Assembly: GCA_900543625.1 (NCBI GenBank)
Contig: UQSF01000011.1
Coordinates: 15,145 to 79,144 of the forward strand
Source: an uncultured Eubacteriales bacterium
Lineage (GTDB): Bacteria; Bacillota; Clostridia; Oscillospirales; Oscillospiraceae
Length of the DNA stretch: 64,000 nt
Direction of reading: 5' to 3'
Shown piece by piece: positions 16,713 to 24,770 of the stretch. A program made the translations under genes and the position numbers. The notes below the pieces were generated by a model. The model had not been told where the DNA came from and did no database searches. It worked only from the letters and a program-made list of their open reading frames with translations. The stretch's first letter is position 1. Each line of letters starts with the position of its first letter.

Positions 16713-18146
16713 TCAGCCCTCCTCGACGTTGGTGCAGACCTTGCCGGGGTTGAGGATGCCCTTGGGGTCAAACACCTGCTTGATCGCCTGCATGAGCCCG
16801 AACGCCGTCTCGCCGGCGGACTCCACCAGGTACTGCTTCTTTGCGTGGCCAATGGCGTGTTCACCGGAGACCTGCCCGCCGAACTCGATGCACTTGGCAT
16901 AGCATTTGTCCATGACGGCCTTGCTGCGGCGCTTGAACTCGTCGAGCTCCATGTCGTTGGCGCAGCAGTAGATGTGCAGGTTGCCGTCGCCCGCGTGGCC
17001 GAAGCTGCGGATGGTGATGCCCTCCGTCTTGCCGGTGGCGCGGGTGTAGACGAGAAACTCCGCGATGCGGTCGACCGGCACGACGATGTCCATCTCGTCG
17101 AGCAGCTTCGTGTCCGCCTCGATGACGGTCAGGAACGCGCTGCGCGCGGCCCAGACGTCCTTTTTCAGGCCGTCGGTCCAGACGACGAGCGTGTCGTACG
17201 CACCGCGCTGCTCGGCAAGCGCGCCGAGGCGGTCCATCTTTGCGGTCAGTTCGGCCTCGCTGTCACCGACGAGAGTGACGAGGATGTATGCACCGGCCTC
17301 TTTGCCGTCCACGACCGTGGGGAAGATGGTGTTGCCGGTGAACGCCGCCGAGGAATCGACGATGTCGCGCTCCATGAACTCGATCGACTGCGGGTCGAGG
17401 TTGGCCAGCTTGATCTGCGGTACGGAGGCGATGGCGGTCTCCACATCGGCAAACGGGAGAATGAGGCTCACGTTCATTTCCGGCTTGGGGATGAGCTTGA
17501 GCGTCAGCTCCGTGATGACGCCGAGCGTGCCCTCAGAGCCGATCATCAGATGCAGCAGGCTGTAGCCGGAGCTGGTCTTGCACACGGTCTTGCCGAGCTC
17601 CATGACTCTGCCGTCGGGCAGCACCACGGTCATGGCCAGCACATAGTCGCGCGTCACGCCGTACTTCACGGCGCGCATGCCGCCCGCGTTCGTGGACACG
17701 TTGCCGCCCACGGTCGCGGTCTTCTCGCCCGGATCGGGCGGGTACATCAGGCCGCGCGTGAGCGCGTCGGCCGCAAGATCGCACAGCAGCACGCCGGGCT
17801 GGATGTGCACGACGAGGTTGTTCATATCGTAGGAGAGGATCTTGTTCATGCGCGTCGTGCACAGCACCACGCCGCCGCACAGCGGCACGCACCCGCCGAC
17901 GAGGCCCGTGCCCGCACCGCGCGGCGTGACGGGGATGTCATTTTCGTAGCACACACGCAAAATCGCGGACACTTCCTCAGTGCTCTCGGCCTCACAGACC
18001 ACCTCGGGATAATACTTGCCGTAGATGGGCATTTCGTCGTGGCTGAAGTCGTCTTTCACCGCATCGCCTGCGAAAAAGCGCTTCGCGCCCACGATGGCCT
18101 GAAGCTGCGCGGCAATTTCAGGTGTGACTTTCTTGTATTTCGTCAT
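16713..18146 (-). CDS. FAD-binding 2-hydroxyacid dehydrogenase (GlcD/LctD-like)
   Basis: A 477-residue oxidoreductase of the FAD_binding_4 plus FAD-oxidase C family: PRGAGTGLVGG and NVSTNAGGMRAVKYG bind FAD, and SFGHAGDGNLH and SGEHAIGHAKK lie in the C-terminal domain. D-lactate, 2-hydroxyglutarate and glycolate enzymes all share these motifs. Operon position with etfBA points to an Etf-linked enzyme, possibly a bifurcating lactate dehydrogenase. AGGAGGT precedes ATG 18146. TTGACA at 18202-18207 (minus strand) is a likely -35. Confidence 0.88.
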   Translation of the reverse strand: MTKYKKVTPEIAAQLQAIVGAKRFFAGDAVKDDFSHDEMPIYGKYYPEVVCEAESTEEVSAILRVCYENDIPVTPRGAGTGLVGGCVPLCGGVVLCTTRMNKILSYDMNNLVVHIQPGVLLCDLAADALTRGLMYPPDPGEKTATVGGNVSTNAGGMRAVKYGVTRDYVLAMTVVLPDGRVMELGKTVCKTSSGYSLLHLMIGSEGTLGVITELTLKLIPKPEMNVSLILPFADVETAIASVPQIKLANLDPQSIEFMERDIVDSSAAFTGNTIFPTVVDGKEAGAYILVTLVGDSEAELTAKMDRLGALAEQRGAYDTLVVWTDGLKKDVWAARSAFLTVIEADTKLLDEMDIVVPVDRIAEFLVYTRATGKTEGITIRSFGHAGDGNLHIYCCANDMELDEFKRRSKAVMDKCYAKCIEFGGQVSGEHAIGHAKKQYLVESAGETAFGLMQAIKQVFDPKGILNPGKVCTNVEEG

Positions 18147-18245
18147 TTCTGACCTCCTAACTTGTTCTGAACTTATAAAGTAACACAATACAGGGGGTAG
18201 TTGTCAAGTATCCCCTGTGTGAAAAAATCATATTTTTACGCAAAA

Positions 18246-18277
18246 AAAGCTTCCGGCCCGAGATACGGGCCGGAAGC
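18246..18277 (-). terminator. Terminator of the sigma/MFS chimera
   Basis: Stem GCTTCCGGCCCG/CGGGCCGGAAGC followed on the minus strand by seven T residues. Confidence 0.9.
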
Positions 18278-18283
18278 CCGGAA

Positions 18284-18667
18284 TTATTGTTCTGCCTTCC
18301 CGAGTTTGGGAAGCGCAAGTGTGACGAGGATGCCGACAATGGCAATTACGCCGGCCAGGATGAAGGCCATGGAGGTGTTGACGGCCTTGGCGAGAAAGCT
18401 TGTTCCGATTGAGGCAACGCCGAAGCCGATCATAACAAGTGAGCAGACAAGACCAGCGTTCTCGGAGCCGAGATAGTCGGTCGTGAGCGGCGGCATAGCC
18501 TCCCATGCGTGCAGATAGGCGTCGTTGACGTTTTCCTCGCTGTCGGCGCGGTCGGATAAGATGTTTTGCGAAATTTTCATGCAATAAGACCCGTACTTTG
18601 CGTCGGTCTCGACGATGGCTTGCTCGTCCCGCTGCCAGTAGAGCGCGACGATCTGCGAATCGTCCAT
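18284..18667 (-). pseudogene. Chimera of an ECF sigma-factor start and an MFS transporter end
   Basis: The 127-residue frame begins at ATG 18667 after AAGGAG. Residues 1-60 (MDDSQIVALYWQRDEQAIVE and on to AYLHAWEAMPP) are region 2 of an ECF-type sigma factor. Residues from 61 (LTTDYLGSENAGLVCSLVMI, then FGVASIGTSFLAKAV) are the last two membrane helices of an OFA-type major facilitator. The two parts are fused in frame near 18487. Neither is complete, so a deletion between two former genes is likely. Its promoter, start and terminator are intact, so a small protein may still be made. Confidence 0.75.
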
Positions 18668-18840
18668 GCGTGTACTCCTTTCCGTCCAAAGTGCCATCAT
18701 AAAGACAACTTTTTTATCTCCCGCGTTACAGGGGAGTGAAAATTTTTTTGAAAGTATACCACATCTCTGCAATTTTTAACAGAGGGCGCGCGGTTTTGGC
18801 GTGCCGGAGCGGTTCAAACCGCTTATTTTTCCCACTTCGC

Positions 18841-18869
18841 TTGACAGCCGTCCGGGTAAATGCTATTAT
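18841..18869 (+). promoter_or_regulatory. Promoter of the MarR-MATE operon
   Basis: TTGACA (18841-18846), a 17-bp spacer and TATTAT (18864-18869). The near-palindromic ATAGT...ATACTA just downstream may be the MarR operator. Confidence 0.8.
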
Positions 18870-18900
18870 AGTCCGTATAAATACTAGTTGGGGGGACCGT

Positions 18901-19332
18901 ATGCAGCATAGTCCAAGAAAGTTCTGGGAAGTCTGGGGGCGCTCGGATGCGCTCTACAACCGCTGGGCCGCCGCGCACGGCGTGAACAACTACCGCCTGT
19001 TCGTGCTCTACGTGCTCGACAACCACCCCGGCGCCACGCAAAAGGCCATTGCTGACCACGCGGGGCTGCCCAAGCAGACCGTCAACACCGTCGTGCGCGC
19101 GCTGCGCGACGAGGGCTACGTCACGCTCAGCCCCGCCAGCGGCGACCGGCGCGAGAAGAACGCTTCCCTCACGCCCGCCGGGCAGACCTACGCCCGTGCG
19201 CTGCTCGAGCCGCTCTATGCGCTCGAGGACGCCGTCTTTGCCCGCATGGGTGATGCGCGCGTGCAGGAGATGATGGATGCGATCGCGCTGTTTAATATGC
19301 TCTTTGAAAAGGAAACGGAAATGATCAAATGA
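18901..19332 (+). CDS. MarR-family transcriptional regulator
   Basis: A 143-residue winged-helix regulator with helix-turn-helix AIADHAGLPKQTVNTVVRAL and the wing EGYVTLSPASGDRREKNASL. ATG 18901 lies after TTGGGGGG; the frame continues upstream only through the promoter. Its stop overlaps the start of the MATE gene by 4 bases, so it very likely represses this pump and itself until a ligand binds. Confidence 0.92.
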   Translation: MQHSPRKFWEVWGRSDALYNRWAAAHGVNNYRLFVLYVLDNHPGATQKAIADHAGLPKQTVNTVVRALRDEGYVTLSPASGDRREKNASLTPAGQTYARALLEPLYALEDAVFARMGDARVQEMMDAIALFNMLFEKETEMIK

Positions 19333-20639
19333 AGACAACTCGGCATGACTCTTTTGCGGCCTATGTGCTCCCGTCCGTGCTTGCGTTTGCGCTCTCGGGC
19401 CTGTACACGATCGTGGACGGCTTTTTCATCGGCCAATCGCTCGGCGACCTCGGCCTCGCCGCCATCACGCTTGCCTATCCGGCAGCGGCGCTGCTGCAGG
19501 CTGTCGGCACGGGCATCGGCCTCGCCGGTGCGATCCGCTGCACCATTTTGCAGGCGCGCGGGGAGGAGCAGACGCCGCGCACGTGCTTTTCCGGCACGGT
19601 GCTGCTGCTGCTCGCGACGAGCGCGGCGTTTGCAGCGGTGCTGCTCGGGCTGCTCGGCCCGGTGCTGACGGTGCTCGGCGCGCAGGACGAGGCACGCCCT
19701 CTGGCCGCGGAATACATCCGCGTGATCGCCTGCGGCACGGCCTTTCAGATCCTTGCCACCGGTCTTGTGCCCTTCATCCGTAACCTCGGCGGCTCGGCGT
19801 TCGCCATGGTCGCGATGGGCACGGGCTTTGTGACCAACATCGCGCTCGACTACCTGTTCGTGTGGGAGTTTCACTGGGGCATGGCCGGCGGCGCGTGGGC
19901 GACCGTCATCGGACAGGCGGCGACGATGCTGCTCGCCATCGGCTATCTGGTGCGGCGGCGCGTGGGCTTCACGCCGCCGAAGGCGGGCGAGGTGCTGCCG
20001 CTGTGGGGCGCGCTGCTGAAGGTCGCGGCCGCGCCGATCGGGCTGACATTTTCGCCGAACATCACGCTCATGGTCATGAACCACTTCCTGCTGCGGTACG
20101 GCGGCGCGCTGGCGATCGCGGTCTACGGCTGCATCGACTATGTGCTCTCGACGATCTACATGCTGCTGCAGGGCGTCGGCGACGGCAGCCAGCCGCTCAT
20201 CAGCCGGGCCTACGGCGCGGGTGACTTCGGTGAGCTGCGCCGCACCGGCGCGCGCGCTTACCGCGCGGCCTTCGGCATCACGGCGGTGTGCATCGTCGCG
20301 CTCTTTCTCACGCGCAGTGTCATCGGTGTGCTCTTCGGCGCGTCTGCGGAGGCAAACGCCGGCGTCACCGCCCGGCTGCCGCTGTTTCTGGCGACATTGC
20401 CGCTGCTGGCATACACGCGCGTGACGATCGCATATTTCTACGCGACGGAAAAGACCGCGCTGTCATACGTGCTTGTGTTTTCCGAGCCGGTGCTGACGTT
20501 CATTGTGCTGCTCATTCTGCCGCAGCTGCTCAAGCTCACCGGCGTGTGGCTGGCGATCCCGGCGGCACAGGCGCTCACGTTCTGCATCGCCGTGCCCGCG
20601 CGGCGGCGCACACAGCGCGCGCGGGAGCTTCCGGCGTGA
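19329..20639 (+). CDS. MATE-family efflux transporter (MarR-linked)
   Basis: A 436-residue polytopic transporter with two MatE halves; the N-terminal YTIVDGFFIGQSLGDLGLAA is typical of DinF/MepA-like MATE proteins. It is translationally coupled to the MarR regulator. It is distinct in sequence from the MATE protein at 9710-11101. Confidence 0.92.
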   Translation: MKTTRHDSFAAYVLPSVLAFALSGLYTIVDGFFIGQSLGDLGLAAITLAYPAAALLQAVGTGIGLAGAIRCTILQARGEEQTPRTCFSGTVLLLLATSAAFAAVLLGLLGPVLTVLGAQDEARPLAAEYIRVIACGTAFQILATGLVPFIRNLGGSAFAMVAMGTGFVTNIALDYLFVWEFHWGMAGGAWATVIGQAATMLLAIGYLVRRRVGFTPPKAGEVLPLWGALLKVAAAPIGLTFSPNITLMVMNHFLLRYGGALAIAVYGCIDYVLSTIYMLLQGVGDGSQPLISRAYGAGDFGELRRTGARAYRAAFGITAVCIVALFLTRSVIGVLFGASAEANAGVTARLPLFLATLPLLAYTRVTIAYFYATEKTALSYVLVFSEPVLTFIVLLILPQLLKLTGVWLAIPAAQALTFCIAVPARRRTQRARELPA

Positions 20640-20672
20640 GCCGCAAACGGCAAGCCGTCTGCACAGAAAAGA

Positions 20673-20700
20673 AGCGCCCATTGCATTCGCAATGGGCGCT
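20673..20700 (+). terminator. MATE operon terminator (left copy of a duplicated hairpin)
   Basis: Inverted repeat AGCGCCCATTGC/GCAATGGGCGCT. The identical 28 bases recur at 20905-20932, on the other side of repeat element 2. Confidence 0.8.
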
Positions 20701-20708
20701 TCCGGCTT

Positions 20709-20898
20709 ATCAAAAACCTCGTAGAGTTTCGCCGCCGGAGCGGCGAAAGAAAGTCCAATCATTTTCCCAGGCGACATGTGCGGCTGGGAAAATACTTCTC
20801 GGCCTGCAAACGTGCGCGCCGTCCGCTTTTGGCGGACGGCGCGTGCGCTGCAGTCAGGCTGCAAACCCCTTTGTCAAAAAGGAATACTTTTTGACAGT
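20709..20898 (+). repeat. Four-hairpin intergenic repeat element, copy 2
   Basis: Closest relative of copy 1. Hairpin 2 is ATTTTCCCAG/CTGGGAAAAT (20761-20793), which differs from copy 1 by a compensated T-A to C-G pair. Hairpin 3 is a 12-bp GC-rich stem and hairpin 4 is TGTCAAAAAG/CTTTTTGACA. Confidence 0.85.
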
Positions 20899-20904
20899 CA
20901 CAAC

Positions 20905-20937
20905 AGCGCCCATTGCATTCGCAATGGGCGCTGTTTT
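20905..20937. terminator. Right copy of the MATE terminator hairpin
   Basis: The same 28-base inverted repeat as at 20673, followed by GTTTTTG. It starts 232 bp after the left copy and also lies at the 3' end of the minus-strand peptidase gene. Confidence 0.8.
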
Positions 20938-20967
20938 TGCTTTGGGTTTGGGTTTGCTGTGCCTTGC

Positions 20968-23900
20968 TCAGGCCTGCGCGTCGCCGCGGTAGAGCATGCG
21001 CACGATCTGGCCGCGCGAGCATGCGTCGTCCGGGCTGAAGGTGGTGGCGCTCGTGCCGGCGGTCACGCCGTTGGCTGCCGCCCATGCAACAGCATTGGCG
21101 TAGTAGGCGTCTGCCGCCACATCCGCGAAGCTCACCGTGTCGCTCACGGCCGGTGCGCCGGCTGCGTTATACAGCAGCGTGACGGCCTGTGCGCGCGTGC
21201 ACGTGTCGTTCGGGCTGAAGGTGGTGGCGCTCGTGCCGGAGGTCACGCCGTTTGCCACTGCCCACTTCACCGCGTCGGCATAGTAGGCATCCGCGGCCAC
21301 ATCCGTGAACGGAAGCGCCGTGCCGGACACATCCGGCTCACCGGCCAGACGGTACAGGAAGGTGACGATCTCGGCGCGGGTGCAGGTGTTGGCGGGGGCA
21401 AAGGTGGTCTCGGTCACGCCGGCCGTGATCTGCGGGTTGTTGAAGTAGGCCCACTCCACAGCGGCGTAGAGCTCGGTGTCTGCGGGGACGTCCGTGAACG
21501 GAAGCGCCGGAACGGCCGGGATCTCATCAACGGGGATCTCCGCGCTGACGGAAGCGTTTTCGAGCGTGATCTGGTAGTCCTGGCTGTAGTTGGCCTTGCC
21601 CGGCTCGTAGGTGTAGATCACGAGTGCGAGCTTGTGGCCTTCCTTGACGGTGTAGAGGTTCGGCTGCAGGTAGATGGTGTAGTCGTGGTTCTCACCGACC
21701 TTGAGGGCGACCTTCGTGCCGGCGGAGGCGGAGTCATAGCCGGCGCCGGGGTTGCAGAGGTCCATCCAGCCGCGCGCAATGATCTTGTAGCTGACATCGG
21801 TGGCGTTGAGCTCGGCGTAGTCATAGTTGTTCAGGCCGCCGCCCATCCACGCGCCGCCGGCGGTGAGGGTCTTGGGCACATAGCTGCCCTGCGTGTTGTA
21901 GGCCGGGAACGTCGTGCCCTCGGGCGCGATGTCGACGAGCATGGCGCTGACCATGAGCGCGTCGCGGTCGATCAGATCGGCGCCGTCCGGCAGGGACACG
22001 GTCACAGCGCCGTCAGCGGACGCCGCGCCGACGTAGTTGTCGTGGTCAAGGGCGTTCGTCTCTTCGCCGACATAGTTGTCGTGGTCGACGGTGCCGCGCG
22101 GGCTGCTCGTCTCCGGTGCGTCATAGTTGTCGGCGCTGGCGGTGAAGCTCACGGCCACGCTGCCCTTGATGACGGTGTCGGCGTCGACATCCATGGTGTA
22201 CATGGCGCTCACGTCGGTGGAGCCGGCGGTCAGCGCATTCTGCCAGTTTCTGCGGTTGATGCCCTGCGTGGCGTAGTCGCTGTTGATGGTGGTCGTGCCG
22301 GTGTCATCGGCATTGGAGAGGACGATGCTCTCGTCGGTCGTCCAGCTGTCATAGGTGTTCCAGACGGAGGCGTCGACGTTGCTCTGTGCGGTGACGGCGG
22401 CCATGTTCTCGGCGCCGTTTTCCACGCCGCACAGGTAGTGGCTGAACCAGCGGTTGAGGACGTTGTTGTAGCTCTCGCCGTCAATGTAGAACTCGAGGTT
22501 GCCGGCGGGGTAGCTCGGGGTCAGGTGCGCATCCTGATGCAGCAGGAGCTTGACGTTCACGCCGGCCTTCTGATAGGCCTGATACATGAGGTCAAATTCC
22601 TTCGTGCGCACGTTGTCGTCGTTGAGACCGTGCACGATCAGCGCCGGGCACTTGATGTTTTCCGCGTCAAGCGTGTAGTCGCGGGTCGCCCAGTGCTCGG
22701 AGTAGTCGCCGTTGCTCTTGAGCTGATCCTGCTGGATCTGGTACATGTAGTTGCCGTACTTTTCGGCGATGGTCGCGTAGTCGTCCGGATCGAGGTAGCG
22801 GCCGTTGCAGTACCAGCCGAGCCGCTCGGAGTAGTTGACGAGGCTGTTGGTGGAGATACCCTGAGAGTTGGTGTACTCATACCAGCTCGCGATGCCGGCG
22901 ACGGGGACGATGGTCTCAAGGCCGGCGACGCCGGTCGTTGCCAGACCGAACTGCGTCGTGCCGGCGTAGGAGCGGCCGGTCATGCCGACCTTGCCGCTCG
23001 ACCAGTCGGCCGAGATGGCGACGTTGCTGGTCTTGTCGGTGTAGGCCACGCGGTCGCCGTGCAGCCATTCGATCACGCACTTGAACGCATCGATCTCCAG
23101 ATCGGTGCCGCAGGTCTCAAAGCCGTCGGAGCCCTTCGTGCCCAGACCGCCGCACTCGACCACGGCAAAGCCGCGCACAAGATAGTAGTCATACCAGTTG
23201 AGGTCCTCGTAGTCGTACATCCATTCGGACGGGTTCCAGTAGTACCAGTCGGCGCTGTCGGCATTGGCGGCAGCCTCAGCGGTCGTGGCGGTGCCGGCGG
23301 GCACGCGCTTGTCCGGCTGGCTGTAGAGCTTGGAGATGTCATAGCCCTCGCTGCCGAGGTTCTCGCCGGGGTTCATGCTCTCGTTGCAGCCGGTGATGTA
23401 CGGGCGCGCCTCGTAGATGGTGGCTGCCTTGTAGTTGCCCTCCATCGCTGCGCGCGGGATCTGCACGAGCGCCTTGACGAGGTCGAGCTTGCCGTCGTCG
23501 TCGGTGTCGTAGTTGGTCTCGACATAGACGCAGTAGCGGATGATGTCGCTCTCGTCGTTGCTGTAGCCCTCCGTGACCTCGCCGGTCGTGTAGGGGAAGA
23601 TGGGCTGTGCCATACCGTTCATGTACAGCGGCTGCAGCTTGTCGGCGTGCAGCGCGTCATACATCTGGTCGGCGACCGCCTTCATCTGGCGGTAAGCCGC
23701 GAGCGTGCAGGGCGCGTCGGCGTCGGTGTCCGCGTCGATCATGCCCATGCTGCGGGCCTGAGCCAGATAGTCATCCGGGAACGAGCCGAGCTGCTGCTCG
23801 GTCATGCCCGTCCACAGCAGCAGTGCACGCACTGCGTCCGCTACGGTCAGTTCCGTGTTTTCGCCTGCGCCGTCGGGGACGAGCGCAGTGCCGTTGATGT

Positions 23901-24021
23901 CTGCCAGATCGGCATACGTCACGGCGGGTGCGCTGCTGTCGTTCACGGCGAGCGCCGTGCCGGGCAGAAGCGACAGCACCATGACCAGCGTCAGCAGCAG
24001 AGTCAAGATTCTCCTCTTCAT
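20968..24021 (-). CDS. Secreted X-Pro dipeptidyl-peptidase (S15) with C-terminal SLH domains
   Basis: A 1017-residue cell-wall protein. Residues 1-25 are a signal peptide ending TALA. A helical N-terminal region leads to an S15-type alpha/beta-hydrolase domain with nucleophile GRSYAG (Ser351), an Asp in HGLNDDN (468 or 469) and His499 in DAHLTPSYP. A beta-sandwich domain follows (to about 790). Three S-layer homology repeats (about 840-1017, each with FxDVxAD and a TFxPxxxCTRAQ-like end) anchor it to the cell surface. It probably removes Xaa-Pro dipeptides from peptides outside the cell. AGAAGG lies before ATG 24021. Confidence 0.9.
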   Translation of the reverse strand: MKRRILTLLLTLVMVLSLLPGTALAVNDSSAPAVTYADLADINGTALVPDGAGENTELTVADAVRALLLWTGMTEQQLGSFPDDYLAQARSMGMIDADTDADAPCTLAAYRQMKAVADQMYDALHADKLQPLYMNGMAQPIFPYTTGEVTEGYSNDESDIIRYCVYVETNYDTDDDGKLDLVKALVQIPRAAMEGNYKAATIYEARPYITGCNESMNPGENLGSEGYDISKLYSQPDKRVPAGTATTAEAAANADSADWYYWNPSEWMYDYEDLNWYDYYLVRGFAVVECGGLGTKGSDGFETCGTDLEIDAFKCVIEWLHGDRVAYTDKTSNVAISADWSSGKVGMTGRSYAGTTQFGLATTGVAGLETIVPVAGIASWYEYTNSQGISTNSLVNYSERLGWYCNGRYLDPDDYATIAEKYGNYMYQIQQDQLKSNGDYSEHWATRDYTLDAENIKCPALIVHGLNDDNVRTKEFDLMYQAYQKAGVNVKLLLHQDAHLTPSYPAGNLEFYIDGESYNNVLNRWFSHYLCGVENGAENMAAVTAQSNVDASVWNTYDSWTTDESIVLSNADDTGTTTINSDYATQGINRRNWQNALTAGSTDVSAMYTMDVDADTVIKGSVAVSFTASADNYDAPETSSPRGTVDHDNYVGEETNALDHDNYVGAASADGAVTVSLPDGADLIDRDALMVSAMLVDIAPEGTTFPAYNTQGSYVPKTLTAGGAWMGGGLNNYDYAELNATDVSYKIIARGWMDLCNPGAGYDSASAGTKVALKVGENHDYTIYLQPNLYTVKEGHKLALVIYTYEPGKANYSQDYQITLENASVSAEIPVDEIPAVPALPFTDVPADTELYAAVEWAYFNNPQITAGVTETTFAPANTCTRAEIVTFLYRLAGEPDVSGTALPFTDVAADAYYADAVKWAVANGVTSGTSATTFSPNDTCTRAQAVTLLYNAAGAPAVSDTVSFADVAADAYYANAVAWAAANGVTAGTSATTFSPDDACSRGQIVRMLYRGDAQA

Positions 24022-24353
24022 GATAAGCCTTCTTTCTGTATGAGATTGGATTCTTCACCGCCGGAGCAGCAGGAGTGCGCCGCAGACGGAAAAAATCTTA
24101 TGTGCAGTTTACGTCTGAAATGTAAATTTTTCAATTGACAAAGCACACAAGGTTTTTGATGAATTTAATTTCATTATTCGTCGTATTATTAGTATATTCA
24201 TACATGAATTATTTTTGATGCGGTTATATGCGCTTATTATAGGTCAGAAGGCCTATATATTCCAGCACTTTTCCAGCTTGCGGGCAATTGAGGAGTAACG
24301 GCGCACATTAGTATTTATTCATTCAATTTTTTGTTTTATTCGCACGCGGGCAC

Positions 24354-24404
24354 TTGACAGATACCCACCGGGGGTATATATTTGAAAATACCCCGGAGGG
24401 GTAT
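24354..24404 (+). promoter_or_regulatory. csoR-copA promoter with two CsoR operators
   Basis: TTGACA (24354-24359), a 17-bp spacer and TATATT (24377-24382). Two copper-type inverted repeats overlap and follow it: ATACCCACCGGGGGTATA (24361-24378) and ATACCCCGGAGGGGTAT (24388-24404). They match the CsoR site pattern TACCCC...GGGGTA. The AT-rich stretch from 24060 to 24350 holds no gene I can support. Confidence 0.85.
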
Positions 24405-24429
24405 ATGGAAAGCGATGAGGTACTGACAT

Positions 24430-24747
24430 ATGGACGATGAGAAAAAAACCTGCTGCTGCGGCTGCTCGCAGCGCAAGAAGGAGCGCACGCCGGAGGAGTA
24501 TACGCGCCTCATCCACCGGCTCAACCGCATTGAGGGGCAGATCCGCGGCATCCGCGGCATGGTCGAAAACGACGCCTACTGTCCGGATATCCTCGTGCAG
24601 TCGGCGGCGGCCGGCGCGGCGCTCAACGCATTTAACAAGGAGCTGCTGGCAAGCCACATCCGCACCTGCGTCGTCGAGGACATCCGCGGCGGCAAAGATG
24701 AGGTGATCGACGAGCTGGTGGCGACGCTGCAAAAGCTCATGAAATGA
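24430..24747 (+). CDS. csoR: CsoR-family copper-sensing repressor
   Basis: A 105-residue all-helical repressor. The Cys-His-Cys Cu(I) ligands are present: Cys in DAYCPDILVQ, and His and Cys in LLASHIRTCV. The N-terminus has an extra CCCGC cluster. The protein controls its own operon through the two sites upstream and releases DNA when Cu(I) binds. The stop overlaps a possible upstream ATG of copA. Confidence 0.93.
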   Translation: MDDEKKTCCCGCSQRKKERTPEEYTRLIHRLNRIEGQIRGIRGMVENDAYCPDILVQSAAAGAALNAFNKELLASHIRTCVVEDIRGGKDEVIDELVATLQKLMK

Positions 24748-24770
24748 GCATTCCCGAAGGAGGGACGATC

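Noticed and set aside
20776..24138. A 1120-codon open frame on the plus strand opposite the S15 peptidase gene
   Set aside because: It is a shadow of the GC-rich minus-strand gene; the product has no recognisable domain, while the minus strand has a signal peptide, catalytic motifs and SLH repeats.
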